Below, piece after piece: positions 8,860 to 16,899 of a stretch of 64,000 nt of DNA. A program made the translations under genes and the position numbers. The DNA lies in assembly GCA_902802045.1 (NCBI GenBank), contig CADCKQ010000001.1, positions 480,754-544,753 of the forward strand. Direction: 5' to 3'. The notes under the pieces were generated by a model. That model was not told where the DNA came from and ran no database searches. It saw only the letters and a list, made by a program, of their open reading frames with translations. The DNA is from Oscillospiraceae bacterium (GTDB lineage: Bacteria > Bacillota > Clostridia > Oscillospirales > Oscillospiraceae). Position 1 is the stretch's first letter; each line of letters begins with the position of its first letter.

Positions 8860-11265
8860 TTGACTGAACAGATTTCAAGAGATGAACTCAGGAGCGCGAT
8901 AGAAGACAAACTGTGCGCGTATTTCGGAGCAACAAGCGAAAAAGCCACGGACGAACAGTTCTTCATGGCCTGCGCGATGGTGCTGCGCGAAGTAATGAGC
9001 AGAGTGATCGCAATAGATGAAGAGGCACACCCGGCAGAAAAGGAAGTCCATTACCTTTCCATGGAATTTCTGATGGGCAGAAGCCTTATGAAAAACGCGT
9101 TTAACCTCGGGATCGGAGATCAGCTCAGGGGAGCGATAGAAGATCTGGGCAGAAACGCGACGGACATCTTTGAAGCTGAACCCGACGCGGGGCTCGGCAA
9201 CGGAGGCCTCGGAAGACTTGCCGCCTGTTATATGGACAGCATGTCCACTCTGGGGCTTGAAAGCACCGGATATTCCATATGCTATGAACTCGGGATATTC
9301 AAGCAGAAGTTTAAAGACGGGAAGCAGACCGAGGTCGCGGACAACTGGCGCGTAGCCGCTGAAAGCTGGCTTGTCCCGAGATATGACGAGGCGGTCGAAG
9401 TGCGTTTCGGCGGACAGATAGTGCCTTATTGGGACGAATACGGTTACTATCATGCCGAACACAAGGGCTATACCGCCGTTATGGCAGTTCCGAGAGATAT
9501 GCTCATAGCCGGTTACGGAGGAAGCAAGATAAATAAGCTCAGACTCTGGGATGCCAGGAGCGCCAACCAGCTTGACATGTATCTGTTCTCCGAGGGCAAA
9601 TATGTCGAGAGCATGGAACAGAGAACAATGGCCGAGGTGATAACGAAAGTTCTCTACCCCGCCGACGAGCATATAGAAGGCAAGACGCTGAGGCTTAAAC
9701 AGCAGTACTTTTTCGTCTCTGCAACTGCACAGAACATAGTAAAGCGCCATATTGAAAAATGGGGAGATGTCAGAAATTTCTCCGAGCATCACGCTATTCA
9801 GATCAACGATACCCACCCCACTCTTATCATTCCCGAACTGATGAGGATCTTCCTGGACGAGCACGGGATGCGCTGGGATGATGCCTGGGAGCAGGTGACG
9901 AAGGCGGTCGCGTATACGAATCACACCGTCATGTCGGAAGCCCTTGAGAAATGGCCTCAGGAACTGGTGCAGTCGCTCCTGCCGAGGATCTGGGAGATCA
10001 TGTGTGAGATCAATAAGAGATGGTGCAGCTATCTTGTTTCCAAGTTCGGAAATACGGAAGCTGTCGGACGCAATATGATCATCAACGGCGGACAGGTCTA
10101 CATGGCAAATATGTGTCTGGCTGCCTGCCATACCGTCAACGGCGTTTCCAGGCTTCACGGTGACATATTAAAGCGCGATCTCTTCAGAGACATCTGTTCT
10201 CTCGAGCCGGAAAAGTTCACCTATGTAACAAACGGAATAGACCACAGAAGATGGCTCGCCCAGATAAATCCCGGCCTGAATTCTCTGGTATGCGAGCTGC
10301 TCGGAGGCAACAGCTATCTGACAAGACCGGAAGAGCTGGCAGGGCTTGCCGCTTTTGAAAACGACGAGAGCGTCCGGCAGAAAATGAATGCCATCAAATA
10401 TGAGAACAAGCTGAGATTTGCCGAATTTGCAAAGAGAAACGACAACTTCTCATTGGACCCCTCTATGGTCATGGATGTGCAGATAAAGCGTCTGCATGAA
10501 TACAAGAGACAGCTGCTCTGCGCCATGAGCATAATCCGTCTGCAGCAGATCCTGCACGACGATCCGAACGCGGACTTCGTGCCGAGGACCTTCGTCTTCG
10601 GAGCCAAATCCGCGGCAGGCTACCGGACAGCCAAGAGAATAATAGAACTTCTGCTCTCGCTGGCAAAAGACATAAACAACGATCCGCTCTGCAAGGGCAG
10701 ACTCAGCGTATATTTTGTGGAAAACTACAGAGTATCTGCAGCCGAGGCGATGATACCCGGAGCACAGATATCCGAGCAGATCTCCACAGCCGGGAAAGAG
10801 GCCTCCGGAACCGGATGCATGAAGCTCATGATGAACGGTGCCGTTACCATAGGCACGCTGGACGGAGCCAACGTCGAGATGTATGAGCTGCTTGGTGACG
10901 AGAATATGTTCCTCTTCGGACTCAGGACGGAAGAAATAGCGGTACTGAAGAACGCGGGATACAATCCTCAGGAATATGTCAGAAAAGACGGTGAGCTCAG
11001 AAGAGTCCTCGACCGCATGAGCGCGGGCTTCTCGGACGGAAAGAATTACTCCGATCTCGCGTCCATGCTCCTCTACGGCGGAGACAATTACATGCTGATA
11101 GCGGATTTCAGAAGCTATGTCAACTGCCAGACAGCTCTCTACGAACGCATAAAGGACAGCTCCGAGACTGGAAGAATAGCGATAATGAATGTCGCGAAGA
11201 GCGGTATTTTCGCGGCTGACCGCGCGATAGGACAGTACAGGGACAATATATGGCATATAAAATAA
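8860..11265 (+). CDS. glgP: glycogen phosphorylase
   Basis: Releases glucose 1-phosphate from alpha-1,4-glucan ends using phosphate and pyridoxal phosphate. The 801-residue length and the motifs EPDAGLGNGGLGRLA (near 107), QINDTHPTL (near 310) and DVQIKRLHEYKRQ (near 543) are typical. The PLP lysine sits in EASGTGCMKLMMNG at about Lys655. The usual GTGNMK reads GTGCMK here. Translation starts at TTG with AAAGGA upstream. The gene overlaps the following kinase by 16 bases. No glycogen synthase or branching enzyme gene is in this window. Confidence 0.96.
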   Translation: MTEQISRDELRSAIEDKLCAYFGATSEKATDEQFFMACAMVLREVMSRVIAIDEEAHPAEKEVHYLSMEFLMGRSLMKNAFNLGIGDQLRGAIEDLGRNATDIFEAEPDAGLGNGGLGRLAACYMDSMSTLGLESTGYSICYELGIFKQKFKDGKQTEVADNWRVAAESWLVPRYDEAVEVRFGGQIVPYWDEYGYYHAEHKGYTAVMAVPRDMLIAGYGGSKINKLRLWDARSANQLDMYLFSEGKYVESMEQRTMAEVITKVLYPADEHIEGKTLRLKQQYFFVSATAQNIVKRHIEKWGDVRNFSEHHAIQINDTHPTLIIPELMRIFLDEHGMRWDDAWEQVTKAVAYTNHTVMSEALEKWPQELVQSLLPRIWEIMCEINKRWCSYLVSKFGNTEAVGRNMIINGGQVYMANMCLAACHTVNGVSRLHGDILKRDLFRDICSLEPEKFTYVTNGIDHRRWLAQINPGLNSLVCELLGGNSYLTRPEELAGLAAFENDESVRQKMNAIKYENKLRFAEFAKRNDNFSLDPSMVMDVQIKRLHEYKRQLLCAMSIIRLQQILHDDPNADFVPRTFVFGAKSAAGYRTAKRIIELLLSLAKDINNDPLCKGRLSVYFVENYRVSAAEAMIPGAQISEQISTAGKEASGTGCMKLMMNGAVTIGTLDGANVEMYELLGDENMFLFGLRTEEIAVLKNAGYNPQEYVRKDGELRRVLDRMSAGFSDGKNYSDLASMLLYGGDNYMLIADFRSYVNCQTALYERIKDSSETGRIAIMNVAKSGIFAADRAIGQYRDNIWHIK

Positions 11266-12089
11266 GCGTAATAGGCGGGATCAACCTTGATATCGGGGGA
11301 AGACCGTCCGAAAGCTTGAGGCTGAGGGATTCCAATATAGGAACGATCTCACGCAGCGCGGGAGGCGTCGGCTTCAACATAGCAAAAAATCTTGCCGAAA
11401 GAGGAACAACGGTTTCTCTGGTGAGCGCGCTTGGAGACGACTCGGACGGAGGAACGCTCATGCTGGCTGCCCGCGCGGCAGGCATCGATATTACGGACAC
11501 TCTGGTAACAGGCAGCCTGCCGACATCGCGATATCTGTATGTGACTGATGAAAACGGAGACATGTACACTGCCGTCAACGACATGCGGGTCACGGAGCTT
11601 ATCACTCCGGAGTACCTGCGGGATAAGATGTCGGAGATCAACAGAAGTGACGCCCTCGTCGCAGACGCGAATCTCCGCCGCGATACGCTCGAATATATTG
11701 CGGAGAGAGCGAAAAGACCGATATACGCGGACTCTGTCTCTGTTGCCAAATGTCTTAAACTCAAAGGCCTTGCTTTGAGAGCCTTAAAGCCGAATATGGC
11801 AGAGGCCGAAAAGCTGACGGGCAGAGACACGCCGGAAGAAGCGGCAAACGCCCTGCTCGAGAGCGGGATAGGGAGAGTTTTCATCTCTCTCGGAACAGAC
11901 GGCATGTACGCGGCCGAGGTCGGGAATTCCTGCCGGGTTCCCTGTCCTGAGGTCGTCAGCGGCAACACAAACGGAGCCGGTGACGCCGCCATGGCGGCAA
12001 TAATCCTCGCGGATCTCGACGGGAAGGACCTGGAGGAGACCGCGAGAGCTGCAGTTGAAGCTGCCGCGCAAGCAGTCGCGCTGCAATAA
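11250..12089 (+). CDS. PfkB-family sugar/nucleoside kinase, pseudouridine-kinase-like
   Basis: A 279-residue ribokinase-fold enzyme. It shows the N-terminal ISVIGGINLDIGG strand, the substrate-lid segment GGVGFNIAKNLAERG and the PfkB signature NTNGAGDAA with the presumed catalytic Asp near 245. The GGVGxNIAxNLA and ALKPNMAEAE elements are most like PsuK, which phosphorylates pseudouridine, but no PsuG glycosidase lies nearby, so the substrate is open. It overlaps glgP by 16 bases and is the last gene before a strong terminator, so it is presumably cotranscribed with the glycogen genes. Confidence 0.75.
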   Translation: MAYKISVIGGINLDIGGRPSESLRLRDSNIGTISRSAGGVGFNIAKNLAERGTTVSLVSALGDDSDGGTLMLAARAAGIDITDTLVTGSLPTSRYLYVTDENGDMYTAVNDMRVTELITPEYLRDKMSEINRSDALVADANLRRDTLEYIAERAKRPIYADSVSVAKCLKLKGLALRALKPNMAEAEKLTGRDTPEEAANALLESGIGRVFISLGTDGMYAAEVGNSCRVPCPEVVSGNTNGAGDAAMAAIILADLDGKDLEETARAAVEAAAQAVALQ

Positions 12090-12113
12090 AAGAATTGTTT
12101 AATAAAAGCAAAA

Positions 12114-12150
12114 AAAGAACAGGCACGGTCAAACGCGCCTGTTCTTTAAT
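12114..12150. terminator. bidirectional rho-independent terminator
   Basis: A perfect 11-bp stem (AAAGAACAGGC at 12114-12124 with its complement at 12137-12147) around a 12-base loop, A-run on the left, T-rich on the right. It separates the glycogen operon from the convergent WYL regulator. Confidence 0.92.
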
Positions 12151-12174
12151 ATTCCTGTCGCGGATCGGGGCTTT

Positions 12175-13188
12175 TTATTTCGCTTTTTCCTTAAGCATTT
12201 CGAGGACTTCCTCAACCCGTTCCTGGTATTCCGATCTCAAGACGGTCGGGTATGCGATGTCGATCTTATCGCCGTAGGTGAAGAGCCAGGCAAAGAAGTT
12301 CGGGGAGCTCTCGACCTCCACTGTTGCCGAATAGAGGCCTTCTTTTCCTCTGACTTTTGAGATCGGGGTCTTTTCTCCGAACTGGTCGTAGATATAGTTT
12401 ACGGCGTCTTTCGTAAAATGAAGCTCTGCCGTGTACCTGTCCCCGCCGAACATTTTGAAGGACCTTCTCGTATAGCTCGCAACACCAAGGCGCTCGGTCT
12501 TTGCCCGGGCGCTTATTTCTTCCAGCGTCTCGCTGACGTTTTCCAGCCTGTCGACGCGGAAATTCTTTACCGTAAAGGTTGCGTCGGTCAGGTCTATTGC
12601 TCTTAAGTAATAGTTGTCGTCATTGAATATCAGGGCGATCGGCTCTGCTTCATAGTATTTCTTGTCGTGCGCGTAATCTCTTTTTCCGTTTTCGTCCAGC
12701 TTGAAATAGTTGAACATCAGAGTATGGTTATTTGAGATCGCGCTGTTTATGACCGTCGTATTCGGGAGCGTTGACGGGTTTTTGTGCTTTGTTTTGTTGA
12801 ACTCCACGCGCCGTTTTTCCATTGCCTGCTGTACTCTTCTGCCGGCAAGACGGCCTATTTTTGCGATGATCTTTTCGGAGCTCTTCTCGTCCAGAAACGC
12901 TGATGCGTGAATAGCATCGGTTATGATGTTCATCTCTGTATCGGTCAGGGGATCGCGGTCCTCGTACCAGTAGCGCTTGGTACGCCAGTCTGTATCGTCG
13001 CAGACCCTGCAGAGGCCTTTTTCCCTGAGCATAGCGATATCTCTGGTAACGGCTCTGCGCTCAGCGGAAATGCCCTTCTTCTCTATCTTTCCGATGATGT
13101 CTTTCAAACTCAGCCTGTTCTCTTCGCCGGATTCATCGCGCAGGATCTGATATACAAGCACGGCTCTGGCTTTATCGTTCTTTTCCAT
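12175..13188 (-). CDS. WYL-domain transcriptional regulator
   Basis: A 337-residue DeoR/YafY-type regulator. Residues 1-65 form a winged HTH (RRAVTRDIAMLREKG is the recognition region). A helical linker runs to about 130. The WYL sensor domain follows (about 140-235, with the EPIALIFNDDNYYLRAID core where LIFNDDNYYL takes the place of the usual WYL strand). A WCX-like C-terminal extension contains FFAWLFTYGDKIDIAYP. WYL proteins often respond to nucleic-acid or nucleotide signals. It is divergent from the AAA ATPase gene and may control it. It ends at the shared terminator at 12.1 kb. Confidence 0.88.
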   Translation of the reverse strand: MEKNDKARAVLVYQILRDESGEENRLSLKDIIGKIEKKGISAERRAVTRDIAMLREKGLCRVCDDTDWRTKRYWYEDRDPLTDTEMNIITDAIHASAFLDEKSSEKIIAKIGRLAGRRVQQAMEKRRVEFNKTKHKNPSTLPNTTVINSAISNNHTLMFNYFKLDENGKRDYAHDKKYYEAEPIALIFNDDNYYLRAIDLTDATFTVKNFRVDRLENVSETLEEISARAKTERLGVASYTRRSFKMFGGDRYTAELHFTKDAVNYIYDQFGEKTPISKVRGKEGLYSATVEVESSPNFFAWLFTYGDKIDIAYPTVLRSEYQERVEEVLEMLKEKAK

Positions 13189-13276
13189 TGCAACACCTAA
13201 AAATAAAATCGATAATTCAAAACGATTGAAAAATAAGGATGTATTATTAATCAGATATGCCTCAATCGAAGCTATT

Positions 13277-13292
13277 GTACCATCTGTGGTAC
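13277..13292. promoter_or_regulatory. inverted repeat, candidate operator
   Basis: GTACCA-TCTG-TGGTAC is a perfect 6-bp inverted repeat in the 220-base region between the divergent WYL regulator and AAA ATPase genes, just upstream of the plus-strand promoter. Regulator identity is a guess from position. Confidence 0.4.
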
Positions 13293-13312
13293 TATATGCG
13301 CAAGCCGGACTG

Positions 13313-13340
13313 TTGATTTATATCTCCTGCTGTTTATAAT
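13313..13340 (+). promoter_or_regulatory. promoter of the AAA ATPase gene
   Basis: TTGATT (13313-13318), a 16-base spacer and a perfect TATAAT (13335-13340). The -10 box overlaps a possible upstream TTG start at 13340, which argues that translation really starts at the ATG at 13409. Confidence 0.6.
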
Positions 13341-13408
13341 TGACTCGAGCTCAAAAGAAGCGGCCCGCTTTTAATAATGTTATGATTGTATTGAGGTTAA
13401 AAAGAAAA

Positions 13409-14695
13409 ATGAACTTATTTAAAAAACATGTACCGGCAACAGAGGATGCTTCAGCAGCGGACGGTCAGAAAGAGATCCCGGAGAACAGCGCCGGAGAGAT
13501 CGTTCAGGAGCCCGGCGAGAGCTATATCAGCTTTCTCAACAGAAGGGCAGCCGCAGGCAGGGACCCGGACAGGCTTTTATCAATATCTGCTCCGCCGGGG
13601 CGCGAAAACGACAGGGAATTCATTGAAGACCGCCTTGCAAACGATATAAGCGAAAAGATAAAGGCCGTCGCACACGACTCGGATATGAATCCGGTGAACA
13701 TGCAGACTCTCTTCGATCTGCCCTATAAGGAAAGGCTCCCCGTCATAGAAGGGATACTGGACCCGGGAACCTATATCCTTGCCGGCGCTTCAAAGAGCGG
13801 CAAATCGCTCCTTGCCTATCAGCTCGCGTTTCATGTGAGCACGGGAACTCCCATGTGGGGACATGAGGTGAAAGATCCGGGTACAGTTCTGTATCTCGCA
13901 CTCGAGGATGATCTCCACAGGGTGAGAGCGAGATATACGAGGATGTTCGGAGTGAATCCCTCGGATAAGCTGGAGATAGCGACCCGCTCAGGGGATGTGG
14001 AGGGAGAACTTATAAAGCAGCTCGTGCAATTCCGCAGACGCCGCAGCGACCTCCGGCTCGTGATCATAGACACGCTGCAGAAGGTAAGAAGATCTGCAGG
14101 CAGTTATTCAGGAGACTATGATACCATGTCGCAGCTGAAGGCTTTCGCGGACAGATACCGGATCTGCCTTATACTCGTTCACCATACGAGGAAGAGCACG
14201 GCCAATGATATCTTCGATATGATATCCGGCTCAACTGGTATCATGGGTTCGGCCGACGGAGCGTTTCTCCTGCACAAGGAGGAGAGGAACGATCTCAATG
14301 CCATGCTTGACTTCGCGGGGCGCGACAGCGCGGAAAAGAGATTTAATCTGAAGCGCAACCTTGAGACTCTCACCTGGGAGCTTGTTAGCGAGGATGACGA
14401 GCTCTGGAGAAAGCCGCCGGATGAGACTCTTGAAGAACTGGCGGAAGTCATCAAGGCCTTCGACGGCTCATGGGAGGGGACTGCTACGGAGCTTCGCTCC
14501 GTGATGGAGACGGACAAGAACCCGAGCGCCCTTGCCAAGCATATTCTGAAGAATGCAGAGCGCCTTTTGGAAGAATACAAAATACGCGTCACGAGCAATA
14601 GAAATCATGACGGAAGAACTCTAGTGTTTTCAATGCCTGTGTACACGTGTGACGCGAGTGACGCGTATCTGAATACACCTCAAAAGTGCGTTTAA
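13409..14695 (+). CDS. RepA-like AAA ATPase (DnaB/RecA-fold)
   Basis: A 428-residue RecA-fold ATPase of the AAA_25/RepA helicase type found in plasmids, phages and integrated elements. The N-terminal 100 residues are hydrophilic and probably disordered. Walker A is GASKSGKS (126-133), Walker B is the LRLVIIDT strand, and LVHHTRKS acts as the sensor-like segment. A C-terminal winged-helix-like region follows. The last codons encode TCDASDAY from a GTGACGCG direct repeat that continues as related repeats downstream. I chose the ATG at 13409 because an upstream in-frame TTG overlaps the promoter. No primase, integrase or partition gene is adjacent, so the gene may be a relic or domesticated copy of a replication module. 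Confidence 0.82.
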   Translation: MNLFKKHVPATEDASAADGQKEIPENSAGEIVQEPGESYISFLNRRAAAGRDPDRLLSISAPPGRENDREFIEDRLANDISEKIKAVAHDSDMNPVNMQTLFDLPYKERLPVIEGILDPGTYILAGASKSGKSLLAYQLAFHVSTGTPMWGHEVKDPGTVLYLALEDDLHRVRARYTRMFGVNPSDKLEIATRSGDVEGELIKQLVQFRRRRSDLRLVIIDTLQKVRRSAGSYSGDYDTMSQLKAFADRYRICLILVHHTRKSTANDIFDMISGSTGIMGSADGAFLLHKEERNDLNAMLDFAGRDSAEKRFNLKRNLETLTWELVSEDDELWRKPPDETLEELAEVIKAFDGSWEGTATELRSVMETDKNPSALAKHILKNAERLLEEYKIRVTSNRNHDGRTLVFSMPVYTCDASDAYLNTPQKCV

Positions 14696-14794
14696 GGCAT
14701 ATATCTGTTTTCCCGTCACACGTGTCACACGTGTCACAAACCCAGCAAAATCAATACTTTCTGATTTTCAGCTCTCCTGTCACGCGTGACGCGT
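14644..14794. repeat. short GTGAC/GTCAC direct and inverted repeats (iteron-like)
   Basis: GTGACGCG occurs at 14649-14656 and 14658-14665 inside the end of the ATPase gene. GTCACAC/GTGTCAC units follow in tandem at 14715-14737. A palindromic TGTCACGCGTGACGCG lies at 14779-14794. The elements read partly through coding sequence and continue past the stop codon at 14695, so coding constraint does not explain them. Confidence 0.7.
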
Positions 14795-14800
14795 AAAAAG

Positions 14801-14829
14801 CAGGCACTTCGTGTTATACGAAGTGCCTG
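14801..14829 (-). terminator. rho-independent terminator
   Basis: A perfect 12-bp stem (CAGGCACTTCGT and its complement) with a five-base loop. On the minus strand it is followed by CTTTTT, so it best serves the minus-strand split-barrel genes that end at 14908. It may also block read-through from the ATPase gene. Confidence 0.8.
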
Positions 14830-14907
14830 TGTTATTATGCATTTCTGATGCCAACTCAGGAAAAGAAGCGTCAATCCATGCCGGTATTCAGGCCAGAAAC
14901 AAGCGGG

Positions 14908-15414
14908 TCAGGCTTCATGAACCAGCTTGCCGGTCATGGATTCGATCTGTATGGAAAAACAGAGGGTACTGCTTCCGAATTTGGAGATCTCGTGTTCCAC
15001 ATATTCATCTGTTGCGGGGAATTTGCTTGAGATCAGACGGCTGACAAAAGCCGTTTTATCGCGGTCTTCAATGATCTGCGCTTTTCCGAACACTACAACG
15101 CTCTTAACATAGTACGCCCAGTCTCCGTCCCGCTTTTCGTCCCGGCCGAAGACACAGAAAGAGACTTTGGGATCTTTTTTTATGGCATCGACGCGGTGCC
15201 CGATATTTCCTCCGTGAAAATACAGCCTTCCGTCTTCCTCGCAGTAATAATGATTGATGGGGATCCCGTAGGGATAACCGTTGTCTCCCAGAACGGACAG
15301 AACGCCTCTGGTCTCGGTTTTCAGGAGATCGATACATTCCTCCTGAGTTAAAGCCTGTTTTCCGCGCCTCATGGGACGGAATGATGAATACAGGCGATCA
15401 GAAATATCCGGCAT
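14908..15414 (-). CDS. pyridoxamine 5'-phosphate oxidase-family flavoprotein (NimA-like)
   Basis: A 168-residue FMN-binding split-barrel protein. The core begins MRRGKQALTQEECIDLL and continues with RGVLSVLGDNGYPYGIPINHYY and LYFHGGNIGHRVDAIKKDPKVSFCVFG, the pattern of NimA-related reductases. Family members bind FMN or F420 and reduce varied small molecules; some inactivate nitroimidazoles, but the substrate here is unknown. I chose the upstream ATG because GGGAGG precedes it at a good distance, giving 14 residues before the usual family start. It lies 27 bases downstream of a second split-barrel gene, probably in one operon. Confidence 0.8.
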   Translation of the reverse strand: MPDISDRLYSSFRPMRRGKQALTQEECIDLLKTETRGVLSVLGDNGYPYGIPINHYYCEEDGRLYFHGGNIGHRVDAIKKDPKVSFCVFGRDEKRDGDWAYYVKSVVVFGKAQIIEDRDKTAFVSRLISSKFPATDEYVEHEISKFGSSTLCFSIQIESMTGKLVHEA

Positions 15415-15440
15415 ATTGATGGCCTCCCATACGGCCCTGT

Positions 15441-15842
15441 TTAAAATACCAGTTCTTCAGGAGCTTCAGTGAAGGAGCTGAAAACAGCCTTGCCGGATCT
15501 GAAGTACAGCATCTGCATATTGCCGTCGTCAGGGCTGTACATTCCCTTAAGACTCGGCAGCTTCTCGAGCATTGCGACCTTTACATCGCGGTTATCGTCC
15601 TCTTCGAGGATCCCGGAGAGGCGCAGCCACTTGCCGCCGGTGAAAGCGCAGAGCTCGACTCTGGGGTTGGCGGCGATCTGCCTCGAGACGGCTTTGACCT
15701 TGCCGGTCTGGATGTAGAGCTTTCCGTCATAGAGCAAAATGGTGCCAAACGGCCTTACTCTGGGCTGGTCTCCCTCAACGGTCGCCAGATAGTATGTACC
15801 CGCGTCGTCAATAAACTTACAGATCTTTTCAAGGGCTTCCAT
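15441..15842 (-). CDS. pyridoxamine 5'-phosphate oxidase-family protein
   Basis: A compact 133-residue split-barrel protein (ATYYLATVEGDQ-like core, VRPFGTILLYDGKLYIQTG, NPRVELCAFTGGKWLRLSG). It is typical of single-domain FMN-binding proteins of clostridia, often annotated as general stress or NimC/NimA proteins. The ATG at 15842 is preferred over an upstream in-frame ATG because GGAGG sits eight bases before it. The two adjacent split-barrel genes are different in sequence, so they are not a recent duplication. Substrate unknown. Confidence 0.78.
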   Translation of the reverse strand: MEALEKICKFIDDAGTYYLATVEGDQPRVRPFGTILLYDGKLYIQTGKVKAVSRQIAANPRVELCAFTGGKWLRLSGILEEDDNRDVKVAMLEKLPSLKGMYSPDDGNMQMLYFRSGKAVFSSFTEAPEELVF

Positions 15843-15979
15843 GATCTTTACCTCCGTTTTTGTTATATGTTTCACTCAACTGCTGTTACCATTATACCTC
15901 TGCATAAGCAAATAGCAATATGTTCAAGAGAGCGTCAGCGACGCGGCGGCATTAAGAGGAAGACCGGATAATAATATGC

Positions 15980-16031
15980 TTGACAGGTGACCGGGCGGTT
16001 TCTATAATATCAGGTGTCCAAATGGTCACCT
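15980..16031 (+). promoter_or_regulatory. promoter and operator of the TetR gene
   Basis: TTGACA (15980-15985), 17 bases, TATAAT (16003-16008). AGGTGACC overlaps the -35 edge at 15985-15992. AGGTGTCC-AAAT-GGTCACCT (16012-16031) forms an imperfect inverted repeat over the transcription start. Shared AGGTGACC half-sites suggest autoregulation by the TetR protein encoded next. Confidence 0.75.
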
Positions 16032-16052
16032 CAAGTATGATCGGAGAGTATA

Positions 16053-16646
16053 ATGGAAGTTACGACAAAGGACAGGATACTGGACGAGGCATTGAAATGC
16101 TTCGCGGAAAACGGATACAACGGCACGAATCTGCGGGATCTGGCAGCGAATCTGGGGCTGAGCAAATCCGCGCTCTATAAGCATTATAACAGTAAAGAGG
16201 ATATCTGGAATGCCATGATCGACAGGATCAGGAACTATTACAACGCGAATTTTGACCATCATCCGCAAATTCCGGAAACCTGCGGGGAACTTCTTGAGCT
16301 TACAATGCAGCTTGTCGGATTTACCATTCACGACCCCAGAATAATCCTCACGAGGCGGCTGCTTATGACGGAGCAGTTCAGGGGCGGGCAGGCATCCGAA
16401 CTTGCTTCGGAATATTTTCTTAACGGTACAAAAAGAATGTTTTCCGAGATCTTCAGAAACATGATCGAAGACGGCCTCCTGAAACGGGATGATCCGGAGC
16501 TTTTGGCACTTGCCTACACTGCCCCGATAACGGTCCTGATCCATCAGTGCGACAGGGAGCGGGACAGGGAACCGGAGATCACGGAACAGATCGGGGCTTT
16601 TGCCCGGCATTTTATTGAAACATACCGCGCAGATTGCGAAAAATGA
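16053..16646 (+). CDS. TetR-family transcriptional regulator
   Basis: A 197-residue regulator with a canonical N-terminal TetR HTH (KDRILDEALKCFAENGYNGTNL then LAANLGLSKSALYKHY at about 31-46) and a divergent ligand domain of about 140 residues with no recognisable ligand. Its own promoter carries matching half-sites. It stands 16 bases before a broken ABC-transporter ATPase gene, so it probably once controlled that exporter. Confidence 0.9.
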   Translation: MEVTTKDRILDEALKCFAENGYNGTNLRDLAANLGLSKSALYKHYNSKEDIWNAMIDRIRNYYNANFDHHPQIPETCGELLELTMQLVGFTIHDPRIILTRRLLMTEQFRGGQASELASEYFLNGTKRMFSEIFRNMIEDGLLKRDDPELLALAYTAPITVLIHQCDRERDREPEITEQIGAFARHFIETYRADCEK

Positions 16647-16661
16647 TCGGAGGATATATCG

Positions 16662-16862
16662 ATGCTGAAAATCAATCATCTTACAAAAACATTCGGGGAT
16701 AAGACTGCGGTAGACGATCTGACCCTTCACATAGCACCGGGTGAGATATACGGTTTTATCGGACATAACGGCGCAGGCAAGAGTACTACACTGAGATCCG
16801 CCGCGGGAATGCTTGCCTGGCTTAAGAAAAACGGCGCCAAGAGATTTTCGGAATTACAGTGA
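16662..16862 (+). pseudogene. truncated ABC transporter ATP-binding protein (remnant)
   Basis: Only 66 residues remain. The first about 50 match the start of an ABC-2-type ATPase, with strand [18 protein letters not shown] and an intact Walker A (GHNGAGKS) followed by [10 protein letters not shown]. The reading frame then passes into [15 protein letters not shown] and a stop. The Q-loop, ABC signature and Walker B are all missing, which points to an internal deletion that joined the 5' end to unrelated or distal sequence. No permease gene follows. Confidence 0.8.
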
Positions 16863-16899
16863 ACAAACAAATGAAAACCATCAATTAAGAGGTAAGAAG

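Noticed and set aside
13340..13408. upstream TTG start for the AAA ATPase
   Set aside because: The TTG overlaps the TATAAT box, so it could not be in the transcript; the ATG at 13409 is used.
14801..14829. loxP-like inverted repeat (ACTTCGT...ACGAAGT)
   Set aside because: The arms share a few bases with loxP, but the spacer is five bases instead of eight and no recombinase gene is present. A perfect 12-bp stem followed by CTTTTT on the minus strand fits a terminator.
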